Shown here piece by piece: positions 46,494-56,785 of a DNA stretch of 64,000 nucleotides; position 1 is the first letter of the stretch, and every line of letters starts with the position of its first letter. A program made the position numbers and the translations under genes. This stretch comes from Lentinus brumalis (lineage: Eukaryota; Basidiomycota; Agaricomycetes; Polyporales; Polyporaceae), in contig MARA01000002.1 of NCBI GenBank assembly GCA_001792895.1, forward strand, positions 434,001 to 498,000. Reading direction: 5' to 3'. The notes under the pieces were generated by a model, which worked only from the letters and a program-made list of their open reading frames with translations, was not told the DNA's origin and did not search any database.

Positions 46494-47330
46494 ATGAACA
46501 TGGATTTTACATCGTTGATGATGTTCCGCTCGACTTCCCAGGCCAGCTTCGAGCTCGTACGGCAGGAACTCGATCTCTCCCTCGAGGAGGTCCTCACTAC
46601 CTACGTCCCAAACCCAGCGAAGTTACGGGCGGCGCTAGGGGAAGCAGGTGCATTCATTGGAGGCTCTGCCGCCCTGCGATTCTTCCTACGGCTTCCTCCC
46701 GATCCCCACAATAGTCTCGACATCTTCGCATGTGCGGGGTCCTTCGCGGAGGTCTCATACAGTCTCCTTTGTGGACAAGACGTCAACCTGGTCCTAGACA
46801 CAACCGCACCCACCCGCAGTGTCCCCGGAACCACCTACTTCCTTGAGCTTGATACCAAGAACGGTCGTCGAATCACAATATATCACAGCAAAGGGCACTC
46901 ACTCCTTCCTATCGCTCATACTCCGAGTAGCTCATCGCTTGTGGCGTATGTCAATCCGCGGCACTTTGGACTCGTGTGGCCGAAGCTGACGCTAGGTCGG
47001 CGCGCTATGAGCAACGAATGCAGCGGCACGTCATCGCTCACCACCGCTGTTCTCGGGAAGCAGGTGGACATGGATACGAAGCTGTGGCCGTGGATGTGGC
47101 CGGATGTTGGTGTTCCCCGGCAGCAGTGTGCACGGCGGTTGTTCATGTGTCCAGCGCAGGAACGATCATTCACCGACGATGGTGCGCTACACGGATCATT
47201 CAATCCGTGCTCCTCCGAGCCCCTCGACGTTCGCATCGCATTCCGGCTGTGCATCCAGGACTGTCGGGGTACTTGCTCTCGTCCGCAGACGCACTTGCAG
47301 CGTGCTTTTGACGCAGTGGTCGAGTATTGA
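46494..47330 (+). CDS. Nucleotidyltransferase-like protein, copy 3, first acid lost
   Basis: A single exon of 278 residues starting MNMDFTSLMMF. The motif GAFIGGSAALRFFLR is followed by HNSLDIFACAG, so the expected acid-x-acid has become Ser-Leu-Asp: one metal ligand is missing. The second block is conserved (RRITIYHSKGHSLLPI, SSSSLVAYVNPRHFGLVWPKL). The C-terminal part is Cys-rich (RQQCARRLFMCPAQ, RLCIQDCRGTCSRP), unlike copies 1 and 2. Probably catalytically dead or changed in role. It lies 239 bp downstream of copy 2 in the same orientation, suggesting tandem duplication followed by divergence. Confidence 0.7.
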   Translation: MNMDFTSLMMFRSTSQASFELVRQELDLSLEEVLTTYVPNPAKLRAALGEAGAFIGGSAALRFFLRLPPDPHNSLDIFACAGSFAEVSYSLLCGQDVNLVLDTTAPTRSVPGTTYFLELDTKNGRRITIYHSKGHSLLPIAHTPSSSSLVAYVNPRHFGLVWPKLTLGRRAMSNECSGTSSLTTAVLGKQVDMDTKLWPWMWPDVGVPRQQCARRLFMCPAQERSFTDDGALHGSFNPCSSEPLDVRIAFRLCIQDCRGTCSRPQTHLQRAFDAVVEY

Positions 47331-47779
47331 TCTAGTCGTTAGCTTTGAATGTACGCAACTCGGGCGATACGCGATCGTGTTCTACATATCTGCCGAATGT
47401 GAATGAGCCGCTCTCGTGCGGGGCTCTAGAAATCAGTGATATGTAGTATGCCGGAAGACACGGATCCGCGTGAGGTGAGTCGGTCTGAACGTGTCTTGTG
47501 ATGAGTCCTTCCAAACAGCAGGCGGTGGATGATTACTCGCGGGTGTAGTAATATTTCATCTGTCGGAGTTGTGTATCTGCAGAGCTTGTCGACGGCAGCC
47601 ATGTCATGCGGTGCTGGCGGGGTCCTCATGTAGGGTGATTTCTGTCTGGATCGTCACACAAGTTAACTTCCGCACGCCGAAGCGTTTTGGGCCTTGTATA
47701 CCAGCAAAAGTAATATGAATACATGCCATCAAGGATGGAGCAGAGACGAGCGAGGACAAGTATTCAGCGTGTCGAAGGT
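47331..47779. other. Spacer between convergent genes
   Basis: 449 bases between the third nucleotidyltransferase-like gene and the SUB1 stop. No gene or repeat is recognised. Confidence 0.45.
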
Positions 47780-48545
47780 CTATTTCTTGAATGCAGCAAT
47801 GAACGAGTCAATGACATCCGTACTGTCCTTCAGGATCTCCCACTGCATGGAAGGTCAGGGTAGGTCATGCGTGTGCTGGATAAACACACGCCTGTTCCTC
47901 TGTCAGCGTGATGCCCTTTCTCCCCGGCTTGAGGTAGTCGTCGCGGCCGTAGTACTCGCGGATGTCCACATATATAAGTCCTACCATGTGCGTGAGCACT
48001 CGGGGTCAGAAGGACAAGGTTTGTGAGACGTACCTTTGAACATCTTGACGGTCACCCGTTTCTTGTTACTACCCAATTCCGTGACATAGTACAGATCCCC
48101 ATCCTGATCTGTTCCTGCATTCGCGCTTACCGCGTCCGATTGGGACGAACCCTCTTCTGTGGATGAGCTGGTATTGTTGGCGGACTGTACGAGTTGAGTG
48201 CAACCGGTTGTAGTTGATGGATTGACGGTAGTACACACAGATGGTCCGGCACTGGCAGCATCGCCATTGTCCATGGCTCTGTTCACTTCCTCCACCAATT
48301 GCGCGAGGTGCTCCTCGAACACCGTTGCTTCACGTTTTGCCTGCCAGGGAATGGATATGAGAACGCAAACGCCGGCATCAACCGTCCGTGGCCGTGGAAG
48401 GAAGTGCGAGACGTACGTGCTTTGCCTTCTTATCGCGGTAGCGGACGTTGGGCAGAGATTGTTGCGGATACGTGCTCTCGGGGACGTGCTGGGTGGTGTC
48501 ATCATCATCATCAAAGGGCGACATGTCAGCTTTGCGTTTTGTCAT
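47780..48545 (-). CDS. SUB1: Transcriptional coactivator p15/PC4 (SUB1 homologue)
   Basis: Single-stranded-DNA-binding coactivator of RNA polymerase II. Exons 48545-48417, 48340-48034, 47980-47892 and 47842-47780 sum to 588 nt or 195 residues. After a Ser/Thr-rich N-terminal half, the PC4 domain reads RVTVKMFKGLIYVDIREYY, DDYLKPGRKGITLTEEQW and ends in VIDSFIAAFKK, all positions typical of the family. The last intron (47891-47843) has a GC donor (CAG|GCGTGT) and a normal CAG acceptor. The join recreates the conserved LTxEQW, so the GC-AG splice is well supported. It is the only clear housekeeping gene in the 28-54 kb island. Confidence 0.92.
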
Positions 48546-48976
48546 AGTTGGAGACTCGATGGTGTGAAGCCAAGAGACGCGAAGTATAACACGCGTCTGG
48601 ACTCGAAGGATACGTTATAACGTAGACTACTACGGATGTATATCCGTGGGAAGTGTCCGATCTGATATGAGACTATTGCTTGATTACCCGAGTGTCCTCT
48701 GTTCAATTCCACTCTCTGAGCTAGTCCGGACAAATGTCTCGTCAGCAAGAGATAACGGTACAGCGGAATTACAATGCATACGTCACCTGCTTGAGACGCT
48801 CCTTCTCCTGTCGGAGTTGTGACTTGAAGTTCTGGTTCGGTCGACATCGGCGTGTGGCATACTGGAGGAGCACGTCGAAAGTCTCTCTATCCGAGGCGAC
48901 GGCCTGTGCACCGAGATAACTGGTTATTCCTTGAGACGTCAGCTCTGGTCGACGAGATCGTAAAACCTGCGAAATT

Positions 48977-49369
48977 CTAAGTCCAGATCAGCCAAATCTG
49001 AATCGTTTCATTCACCGGACGCAAAATCACCATCTTCTTCGGCTGAGTGTCGCGAACGGCGATCGTGTGCTGCTCCTTAATCACACTGACCGCAATTTCC
49101 GGCTCGACTGCCTGAGCACATGTTCGATGATCCTGATGGCATATTGCGCCCTGGAGGTTGTTCTGAATAAATTGGGGAATTATAAGTACCAGTTCATGGA
49201 TGAAACACACCTGCAGGTCCGACGTGCACGCGGCAATGCCGATGTTGTCGACCACGTTGAGATTGGTTTGTCTCTCTCCATGACGCTCGTGTTTGCGGGG
49301 CACGAAGTCCTTATGTTCAGTATCGTTGAACGGGAGAACCGTGGCTCTGTGGCAGCCTGCCCAGGTCAT
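48977..49369 (-). CDS. Small orphan protein, two exons
   Basis: Exons 49369-49211 and 49162-48977 are joined across a 48-nt intron (GTGTGT donor, TTCAG acceptor), giving 114 residues from MTWAGCHRATVL; the frame is open farther upstream to 49426. It ends QPKKMVILRPVNETIQIWLI. The intron length is a multiple of three and in frame, so retention is possible. No domain is recognised. Confidence 0.4.
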   Translation of the reverse strand: MTWAGCHRATVLPFNDTEHKDFVPRKHERHGERQTNLNVVDNIGIAACTSDLQVCFIHELVLIIPQFIQNNLQGAICHQDHRTCAQAVEPEIAVSVIKEQHTIAVRDTQPKKMVILRPVNETIQIWLIWT

Positions 49370-49484
49370 GGCGGAAGTCCTGAAACAACGGGTTGATAGG
49401 CGACTCATCGCGGGGAAGGGAGACATACTTTCATTCGTTCTTCACAACCTCGCGTGTAACTGGTTCGTAGGTCGCGGCGTGTGG

Positions 49485-49946
49485 ATGGTGACGCAGCTTG
49501 GTGGTCTGATATGGACGACTCACCAGCGTGTCGACCGCGGAGTAGTACGGAGTCGAGTCTCGACTCCGGATTCTGTGTCGGATTCATCTCTCGAAGATCT
49601 TGCAGGAGCTGCTTGGTCGGATCTCGTTAGCACAGTAGTCTCTTGGTCTTCTAATGGGGAGACAGGTGATACGGACCTGTACGTGATCGTTATGCAGGCT
49701 TGGCGTAGACAAGATGCACCTCCGCCTGCCTCAGGCAATGTTGCGAACAACAGAGAGCCTGTCTCGTGCGGCCCGCAATTCGTGACGATCCCGGTCAAAG
49801 ACCTCTTCGCCGACTCGCCCAGTCTTCGGTCTATGTTAGAAACTGCGGACTCTCAAGTTGACGACATTACCTGTCCTGCCGCGGGAGAATTAGCTCTATC
49901 GGAAGATGACGAGCTGAGCTCTCACCTGGTATTATCTGAAGTTTGA
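49485..49946 (+). CDS. Orphan frame, Ser/Asp-rich
   Basis: Frame from ATG 49485 (MVTQLGGLIW) to TGA 49944-49946, 153 residues. It contains DTDLYVIVMQAWRRQDAPPP and VTIPVKDLFADSPSLRSML, which read as plausible protein, then an acidic end. The start and possible upstream exons are uncertain. No family is recognised. Confidence 0.35.
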   Translation: MVTQLGGLIWTTHQRVDRGVVRSRVSTPDSVSDSSLEDLAGAAWSDLVSTVVSWSSNGETGDTDLYVIVMQAWRRQDAPPPASGNVANNREPVSCGPQFVTIPVKDLFADSPSLRSMLETADSQVDDITCPAAGELALSEDDELSSHLVLSEV

Positions 49947-50181
49947 TCATGAGATACTTCTCGCATCGAGTTAGAAGGTCATCAGCGACGTGCTGTCTTC
50001 GAGGCAGTACCTGAGGATGCGCTGGTCGAACGAGACCGTGCCGCGTTAGATTGGAGCGCGCGGCTCCGTAAGCATCGAACAGATTGCGGCGGGTACCTTT
50101 GGCAGCCGCCTCTTGGGTTTCCAACGCGAGGGTTTAGTGGAAGTTCAGAATCAGTAATCATCGTTCAGTGTTTTATGGTCT

Positions 50182-50664
50182 GATTACGTGCTGGAGAACC
50201 CTCTCTGTGACATCGAGCAGTGCGATGCATCCAAGGTTAGCGCAGGCTTGATTGATTGCTTCTCCGCTAAGGATTCGGTCGGTGAATCCGTCGACCTGTT
50301 CGTCGACCAAATGTATGTCTGTCTGCGTGATAACGGAGTCAGTCTCATGCACAACGTACCGTGTGCGTTCAAGGCCATTCAGCCCGCGGTACTGTTCCCT
50401 CGTGCTTGGGATAACCACATCTCCATGGGCAATGGGGACTTGCACTGGATGGACGCAGTGTCCAGTTTGCGCGCGTACCATCCGTACTTTCTTGAAGATG
50501 AGCAGCGCGACCTGGGCTTCTACATCATAATCTGCAGTGGAGCCGAGTTGCTCGACTTGCGGCTCCTCGAATTCACTCACCTATGTCATCCGAGGTTTGA
50601 CACTTCGGCGTGCATGTGTTCTGGGAGTTCAAGACTTGTGCAGCAGCGCTCGAGCTTTGTTTGA
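50182..50664 (+). CDS. Orphan frame, start unresolved
   Basis: Open frame of about 158 codons without an ATG at its beginning (in-frame codons ahead of GTG 50188 read WSDY). It contains YVCLRDNGVSLMHNVPCAF, DNHISMGNGDLHWMDAV and LGFYIIICSGAELLDLRLLE. An intron from 50236 to 50271 is possible but short. The opposite strand is also open over 50173-50580, so strand choice is moderate at best. Confidence 0.3.
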   Translation, partial: DYVLENPLCDIEQCDASKVSAGLIDCFSAKDSVGESVDLFVDQMYVCLRDNGVSLMHNVPCAFKAIQPAVLFPRAWDNHISMGNGDLHWMDAVSSLRAYHPYFLEDEQRDLGFYIIICSGAELLDLRLLEFTHLCHPRFDTSACMCSGSSRLVQQRSSFV

Positions 50665-50962
50665 TGGGCTGAGTCGTTGCGGGAGGTGCGCTTGCGACCC
50701 TTTTGCTCGCTGTATCAGGAGGGCATCGAACGTGGAGAGCTGCACGCACCACGGTAGTAGACGGGCGGCGGTGCGCGAACATCAGTGGGGTTCAGGAGAC
50801 AACGCACGGGTAATGTACTCAACAATTGAGCACTCTCAGAGCTGAGGGCATACTTCGAGTTGCTTGACGTCCGTCGTGTTGCGTCTCTTCGCTGTCACCG
50901 TCCCATCCATTATCTACCAGCTCGTCACTTGGCGCCCCATCATCCGCATCGCCGTGTTTGCC

Positions 50963-51563
50963 ATGGCCGACGTTGTTGACGGGCATCCGTACCTCCGCCC
51001 CATCGAAGACAGTAATGCCTTGGTCCTCTACGACAACTTGAAGAGGACTTCATGCACTGTTCCGTTGTGCAGCAGGGGCACCTCTACTGCAAGTTCGACC
51101 TCGCCCTCTGCGAGCGCACGTCCGACGCCAAGGAGGCGGCGTGTCCGGACAGCTATGACGTGCTTGCATTCATATGGAACCAGACGACCGACTTCACTTA
51201 CCGGTTGAGCGCGGTCAACATCACCGTGAACGGCGAGCACCCCGATGCCAATTACTCCCCTCGCTGTTCCTCACAAGACTTAGCCCTGTTTCTCCGGATC
51301 GTAGGAGGACGTCTTTCTTGGTCTCTTGTGACACGTCGTCTCCCGAGATAGGTGGAAGCGCAAGCGATCGCAAGCACGCCTACGTCGGCGAGGAGAGCAT
51401 CGACTTTTGCCACTTTGACAACGACGAGGAGGTGGAGCGGTTTCTCGGGATGATCAAGATTAGGCGGCAGAATGAGAAGGCCCAGAAGGCGCGACTTCCG
51501 GGACACAGAGGCGCGGGCGGTACCGTTCGGGGGCCATCAGGTTCCTCGGCGGGGCCTGTATGA
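50963..51563 (+). CDS. Orphan gene with strong G/C-ending codon bias, exon structure unresolved
   Basis: Starting near ATG 50963 (MADVVDGHPYLRPIED), three coding segments in different frames follow one another: the start; GHLYCKFDLALCERTSDAK to NITVNGEHPD; and SDRKHAYVGEESIDFCHF to MIKIRRQNEKAQK, ending with TGA 51561-51563. Codons end strongly in C or G, as expected of an expressed gene. I could not find two introns that join all three in frame, so either splicing is unusual or the gene is damaged. No domain is recognised. Confidence 0.4.
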
Positions 51564-52017
51564 GTCATCATGCGACTTGGCGGCTGCCGCTTCGCTCATG
51601 GTTGCTAAGTACTTATTGCCAGTGTGTTTGCCACCTCTGCTCTCACCATCAGCACTCGCGTGCCCTGTTCTTGTCCACAATGCTGTTCTCCTCAATACTT
51701 CGGAGCGCGAGGAAAGTCGAGAAGGGTAAAAAGGGTGATGAGCGGGACGCTAAAAGCGCATCAAGACGAATGCATTGATGATGCGAGCGAAGAGAGTTAC
51801 ATGTACGTTACGAACGATACTTGCCGGTGCACCCACCGGAAACGGATCTACTTGTTGTCGGACAGACGGGCGAACCACGCGAGATCCATGGGGGGCGACC
51901 TCAGGCATGCATGCGGACGGCGTGTGGTGTACCATGGGTGAGCTAAAGGCGAATGGGCGATATGCGAGACACAATAGCCACCAACCGGCGCCAATCGCGA
52001 GCTAACACAGGCATAAG

Positions 52018-53478
52018 TTAGTCCTGCTGGAGATGCTCCCGAATCCTCGTCCAGACATAGCGCACGCTATGGACGGGACCATGAACGTCATCTGTGGGGT
52101 AGCGGTTCCGACAGTACGGGCAGTGGTACGGGTGGATGGTTGTTCTGCGATCCGGAGGGATATTCATCCGCACTTCGTCGGCTTGTCGTTTGAGTTCGTT
52201 ACTCAACTGTTGTTGTGCGAGCGCAGTCCAACATGGGTACTTGCATACCCCATGGCCGCATTGAAGTCTGCGGACTAGATGTCAGCGACCACTTCCAATG
52301 AAGTACTGACGAACAGAATACATGTGTGTCCCGGGCCCGTCAAGGCAGATGCAGCATTCTGTAGTTCTTTCGAGCTCGGACAACAGCCCATCTTGACGCC
52401 GCTGAAGGAGCGTTAGTCGTGAGCAATAGGACACAATAAGACGGTATTGCACACACCAGCCTGTCAGTCATCTTGTCGAGCTTCTGAACGAGGCATATAC
52501 CGTATTAGTTCGTGATCGCGCACCGGCGAGAGGCAAGTAACTCACCGACTTCGCTTCGAGGTAGCACTGTTCAAAGCGAGCAAGGTCGCGCAAACGGGTT
52601 TCCTGCTCTTGCCGTACACGCTCCTGGTCATGCAAACGGTTTTGCAACTGTTTGACTTCGACCTGGCGGGCACCCATGCGATCCTTCAGCTTCTTGATTT
52701 TTGCTTCTCGGGCACGGACCCGCTCTTCCAACGGCTTGAATTCTTGCTCGCGCGCATGCCACTGGTTCTTCGACTGCTGGAATTCGCAGTCACGTGCTTG
52801 AAGCTCGTTTCCTAACTGCTGCACTTCGCTCTCGCGAGCATCGAGCCGGTCCTTCAGCTGCTTCACTTCGATCTCAAGTCGACTCAGCTGCTCGTTGGCT
52901 TCGTGAACTTCTCCATCGCGGGTGTGGACCTGGGCCTCTAACCGATGGACTTCATCGTCACGGGCGTGGACATGATCCACCGCCTGCTTCAATTCCAACG
53001 CGCGCGCACTCAACTCCTGTTTGGCCTGATCGAGTTCGCGCTCGCGTGCACGCAGCTGAAAATGCGCGTGTTTAACTTCACGCTCGCATGCGTGGAGCTT
53101 CTCGCCTGTCCGGATTATCTCGCGATCGCGGACACGCAACTGCTCGTCCTTCTGCGTGATATGTTGCTCGTACGCGCGGATCCTGGCGTTGAGTTCGCTG
53201 ATCTCGATGTCGCGTTTGACGACGGTAGCGTGCGCTTCGTTCCATTGCGAACGCGCGTCGTGCACATGTGTCTGAAGGAGGACGAGCTCGGCGTTGCGCT
53301 CCTCATCGATACTGCACAGCCTGGACATTTGCTTGTCTTGGTACTTCTGGTTAAATTCCAGCGCGTTGATGCGAAGCTGCATAAGGCCGGTGCTGAGGTT
53401 GTTGGAAGCCACTACCAACTGATACTCCCGCTGACAGTTGTGGTGTATAGCGTCATACTCCTGCTTTGGAGCATGCAT
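52018..53478 (-). CDS. Long coiled-coil RING-finger protein (putative E3 ubiquitin ligase)
   Basis: Exons 53478-52546, a 24-nt micro-exon 52480-52457, 52401-52322 and 52267-52018, totalling 1287 nt or 428 residues. The start MHAPKQEYDAIHHNC is the first ATG; a GTG start farther up is less likely. Exon 1 is an unbroken coiled coil with repeating units (RARERELDQAKQELSAR, DARESEVQQLGNELQARD). The RING reads ECCICLDGPGTH, LQCGHGVCKYPCW and YHCPYCRNRYP; all eight zinc ligands can be assigned. An intron splits the RING after the first Cys pair. It is a paralogue of the proteins at 39.0-40.5 and 43.4-44.4 kb in architecture and intron placement, with the longest coil. Confidence 0.8.
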
Positions 53479-54032
53479 CTTGCAGCGCGCGCGTGTCAGG
53501 AACGCGCCGACCGGAGTATGCACGACGGGGTATGATCATGACATACCAATAACATCCCATGCGAGCTGTCCGTGCCGAGCACATCCGGCGACCGATCTGT
53601 TGGCACAGCCATGTCTACTGGGGCAACCGGGGCGGGGTCTTGCGCGGAGTGGCCCGATGGTTGCGGAGGGGGTGGGACGGCATCGCGTACCTTCGTGTTG
53701 CATCGATGATTTCCACAAGCCCGATGAGCGTCACCTTTCGGAAGTGAGCAGTTCGGTACGGTTAACATACCTCTGGAGATGCATCGACCCCTTCCGTTTC
53801 TGGTACGGATGACCACCAGTCAAGTATAGTCGATGAGAGAGACGGCATGAGGCGAGGCAAAGACAGTATGCGTGAAGTCAGAGGCAAGACTTAAGTGAGA
53901 GCGAAGCAGGGACGAGTACATCTCGGCGCTTGCAGCGCCACGAGATTGTCCCGCGCCATCAGATCACACTTACTTACCCCTCCTTCCTTCTTGCTGCGCG
54001 ATCCCGTACTCCAGATCGTTGTTGTACGGAAC
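53479..54032. other. Gene-free stretch
   Basis: Promoter side of the RING gene up to the inserted element. No gene or repeat is recognised. Confidence 0.4.
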
Positions 54033-54813
54033 CACCAAAGTAAGTAGTGATGCGCAGAGTTCGGCTCGGCTTGTAAGCCAGTGCTACGGCTCGGCCTCGG
54101 GAGCTATGTACGGCCTGCTCAAACTGCAGTCCGGGCTCACAGCTCAGGCTCAGCTCGAGCGGCCTGAGCCGGAGCACTGCCGTGGCGGGCGCCACCTTCC
54201 GGCCGGCCTTCTTCACTTCCACTATGCAGTACTTACTCAGTTCCCAGCGCGAACACCGAGGCGCGTCCGAGGGCGTGTCTCGTCACTCTCTGCCTGTGCG
54301 CCGCCCTCCCGTACTTTTCGACATCAGGAAGAGCGAGGAGACGTGTCCTAGGACTTGTCTCTTGTCGCTCTACCTTCATGCGGTGAAGACCTGCGACAAA
54401 ACGGGTCCAACGGCGCCTCCCGTGGATCTCCGTCTCTGCCCCGCCCTTCTGTACTGGAAGCGCGCTAAGAACTAGGAGGAGACGCGTCCAATGGCAAGTC
54501 TCGTTGCCATTCTGCTTTGTTCTCCCATCTTACCTTCGACCTGGCGTGCGCTGCGTGCTCTCAGTCTAGGCAATTGATACAGGAGCCTGGAGGTATCACG
54601 AGTCTTTCTGTGGCAGAAAATGTGAGTAACAAACATATGTTTAGAACCCACATTCGATTGCGATATCATTAGTTCATTGACCCAGAGTTCTCGTTCTACG
54701 CCAGTGTCGTCAATCCCGAGCTCGAAAGGTTGGCTCGGCTCGGCCTCAAAACGGTCGGGTTGGGAAGCCTGACGGCTCGAGGCCGGGCTCGTCACATCAG
54801 TATGTAACCAAAG
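54033..54813. mobile_element. Candidate non-autonomous hAT-like element (about 765 bp)
   Basis: Element 54041-54805 is flanked by 8-bp near-identical target copies CACCAAAG (54033-54040) and AACCAAAG (54806-54813). The left end TAAGTAGTGATGCGCAGAG and the reverse complement of the right end, ACATACTGATGTGACGAG, share an imperfect terminal repeat rich in TGATG followed by GAG..CGGCTCGGC; the inner ends repeat GGCTCGGC and CGGCCTCG motifs. An 8-bp duplication with TGATG-type ends fits the hAT superfamily. No transposase is present. Inside, two diverged segments (about 54265-54370 and 54407-54520) look like an internal duplication. Confidence 0.5.
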
Positions 54814-55208
54814 ACATGTTCGTTGGCCCCGGGTCAGCCCGTTCATCGTGGCAGCGCTCCACCCCGTGGTACATACGCAGTCAGACATTTGCAGGTGCAG
54901 TTTGTGCGCGACAATGAGGTGAAGAGGGGGCGAGGAGCACCAGGAGGGGGGGCGGGGGGGCGGGGTGGTCATACTGGGCTAAAAACACCACGTGTCCAGG
55001 AATAGTGCAGACCTCGGAGAACCGAAGTCGGATAGCGAAGTGGGTGGCAATATCATCCGTGAGGGAGGTCTTTCGGCGTGAGAACACATTGTGTCGCGAG
55101 GTATTGCGTACCTGGGTGGAACATGGTTCAGATATGTTCTGTCAACAGCCCCAGCTCGGCGCACAAATCCAAGGGAGGTCATTGTCATTGTCTGATGAAT
55201 GCTCTACA

Positions 55209-56293
55209 TCACACCTCGTAATAAGGATGCTCAAGCACAGAGCTGTAAGCAAACTCTGCGTTCCAGTTTGCATGGCTCGGATCTGCCAGGTACTCGTCCT
55301 GGATGGAGTAAGGATGATACTCATCCATGTGGCTGGTCTGCATGAGGTGATGCATGTCCACACTCATCTGCCTGGCCTGGGTGGAGTAAGGGTTGAACGC
55401 ATCGGGGTAAGGACGTTGTGCGTTCACATGCCTCTGCATGGCCTGAGCTGGGTAAGGGTGATACACGCCAATGCTCCTCTTTCGGGCCTCGGTAGCCCTG
55501 GAGTTGGGGTAAGATGCATTCATACTTGTCTGAGGAGTGCTGTGTTGATGCTGGTCATAATACTGTGAGGTGTATTGCATGCAGGAGTCACCCTTGATTG
55601 GCTGTGAGACCGTGTAAGGATGGACATCATGTTGAACTCCGCCAGGATGCTGCTGGGTATGGGTGTTGCGAGCATGGTTGTCATATCCAGGTATAAGTGG
55701 GCGAGGGTGGTAAGATGAGGGCAGAGGGTGTTGTTCCCCCTTAGGAACATTGGGGATGGAAGAGTGGTCGATGGGAAGACAGCCCTGAGCTGTTGGACTC
55801 TGATGGAGAGAAAATGCCAAATCTGCCATGTGGATATAATCTTGGTGGACAGGATATGCAGCCTGTATGGGGTAAAACATCAGACAGGGTCTGTCAGACA
55901 TATTTGCCACAATATTGAGCAGGGAAACTCACCATAGTAGGTGTACTTGACGGCTGAGGCTCAGCGATCTGTCTGCGGACAGCAGACACTTGTTGGTGGG
56001 ATGTAGGGAAAGGTGGTCGAGAAGCTGCACGGTTGCGCTTTCGTAGCCAATTGTCCCCCCATACAGTTATATGCTTTTTGATCTAACAATCATGAGCTAA
56101 GGTCAAAATCATGCCACCTCATGTCTGCACACCTTGCCATTCGACAACTTCATGAGACGAGAAGGTATGGTTTGCTTTGGACCAAGGGGAGGTTCAGATT
56201 GGGCGGCAGGTTGGGCGTTGGATTCAGGACTAGATTCAGGACCGGGGGGGGACCATGGTGGGGATTGGCTTGGGGACCGTGAGGCGTGTGCAT
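55209..56293 (-). CDS. His/Tyr/Pro-rich orphan protein, frame shifted at a G8 run
   Basis: Exons (56293-56133), 56082-55933 and 55862-55209 with 50- and 70-nt introns. The middle exon encodes KKHITVWGDNWLRKRNRAA and the last a low-complexity tail of repeated HPY and Q-rich motifs (PYPAQAMQRHVNAQRP, YHPYSIQDEYLADP). The only good start, MHTPHGPQANPH at 56293, is one frame off from the rest. The frames meet at a run of eight G (56244-56251 on the plus strand), where one more base would join them. This is either a real frameshift or an assembly error in the homopolymer. The basic WLRKRNR patch suggests nucleic-acid binding. It is divergent from the SANT-like gene. Confidence 0.5.
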
Positions 56294-56785
56294 TGCAAGA
56301 GCAGAGAAAGACGATGAAAATGTGATGTTTGAAGTGGGATCGAGAGTGGGTGTCAGGTACAGAGGGACGTCGACCTTTTTAAACTGGTGCACTGCCTCAG
56401 ATTATATTTCGGGAAACAATTCTATATTACAGCCAATACTCGACTCAACATGGAGATTGACTGAGTATGCTGACTATAAGCGCACGATAAGCAGACCTTT
56501 TGCTAATACCCGGCACCAGTGTTAATAATGGTGCAACTTAACAGATCCTTAGTAAGTATAGCTGTCTGGCTCAAATATTGCTACATGTTGCACACAACAC
56601 TAACAATGGAATTTGTTGCGGGAGCTGATGCCAAACTCAATGGACTTGGAAGTGGAAAGGTGTACGTATTATAAATCAAGGGTGGGAACATTTTCTCGGT
56701 TATTTCTACGCTGACTGCTGACGTGTCAGTAACCTAACCAGCATCCACCAACTCGCTGGCTGTCTTCTCTCACTACTTGCTCACA

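Noticed and set aside
20945..54813. A single giant mobile element such as a Starship carrying all accessory genes
   Set aside because: Starships need a DUF3435 tyrosine recombinase at one end, which is absent, and are known from Pezizomycotina; no common ends were seen.
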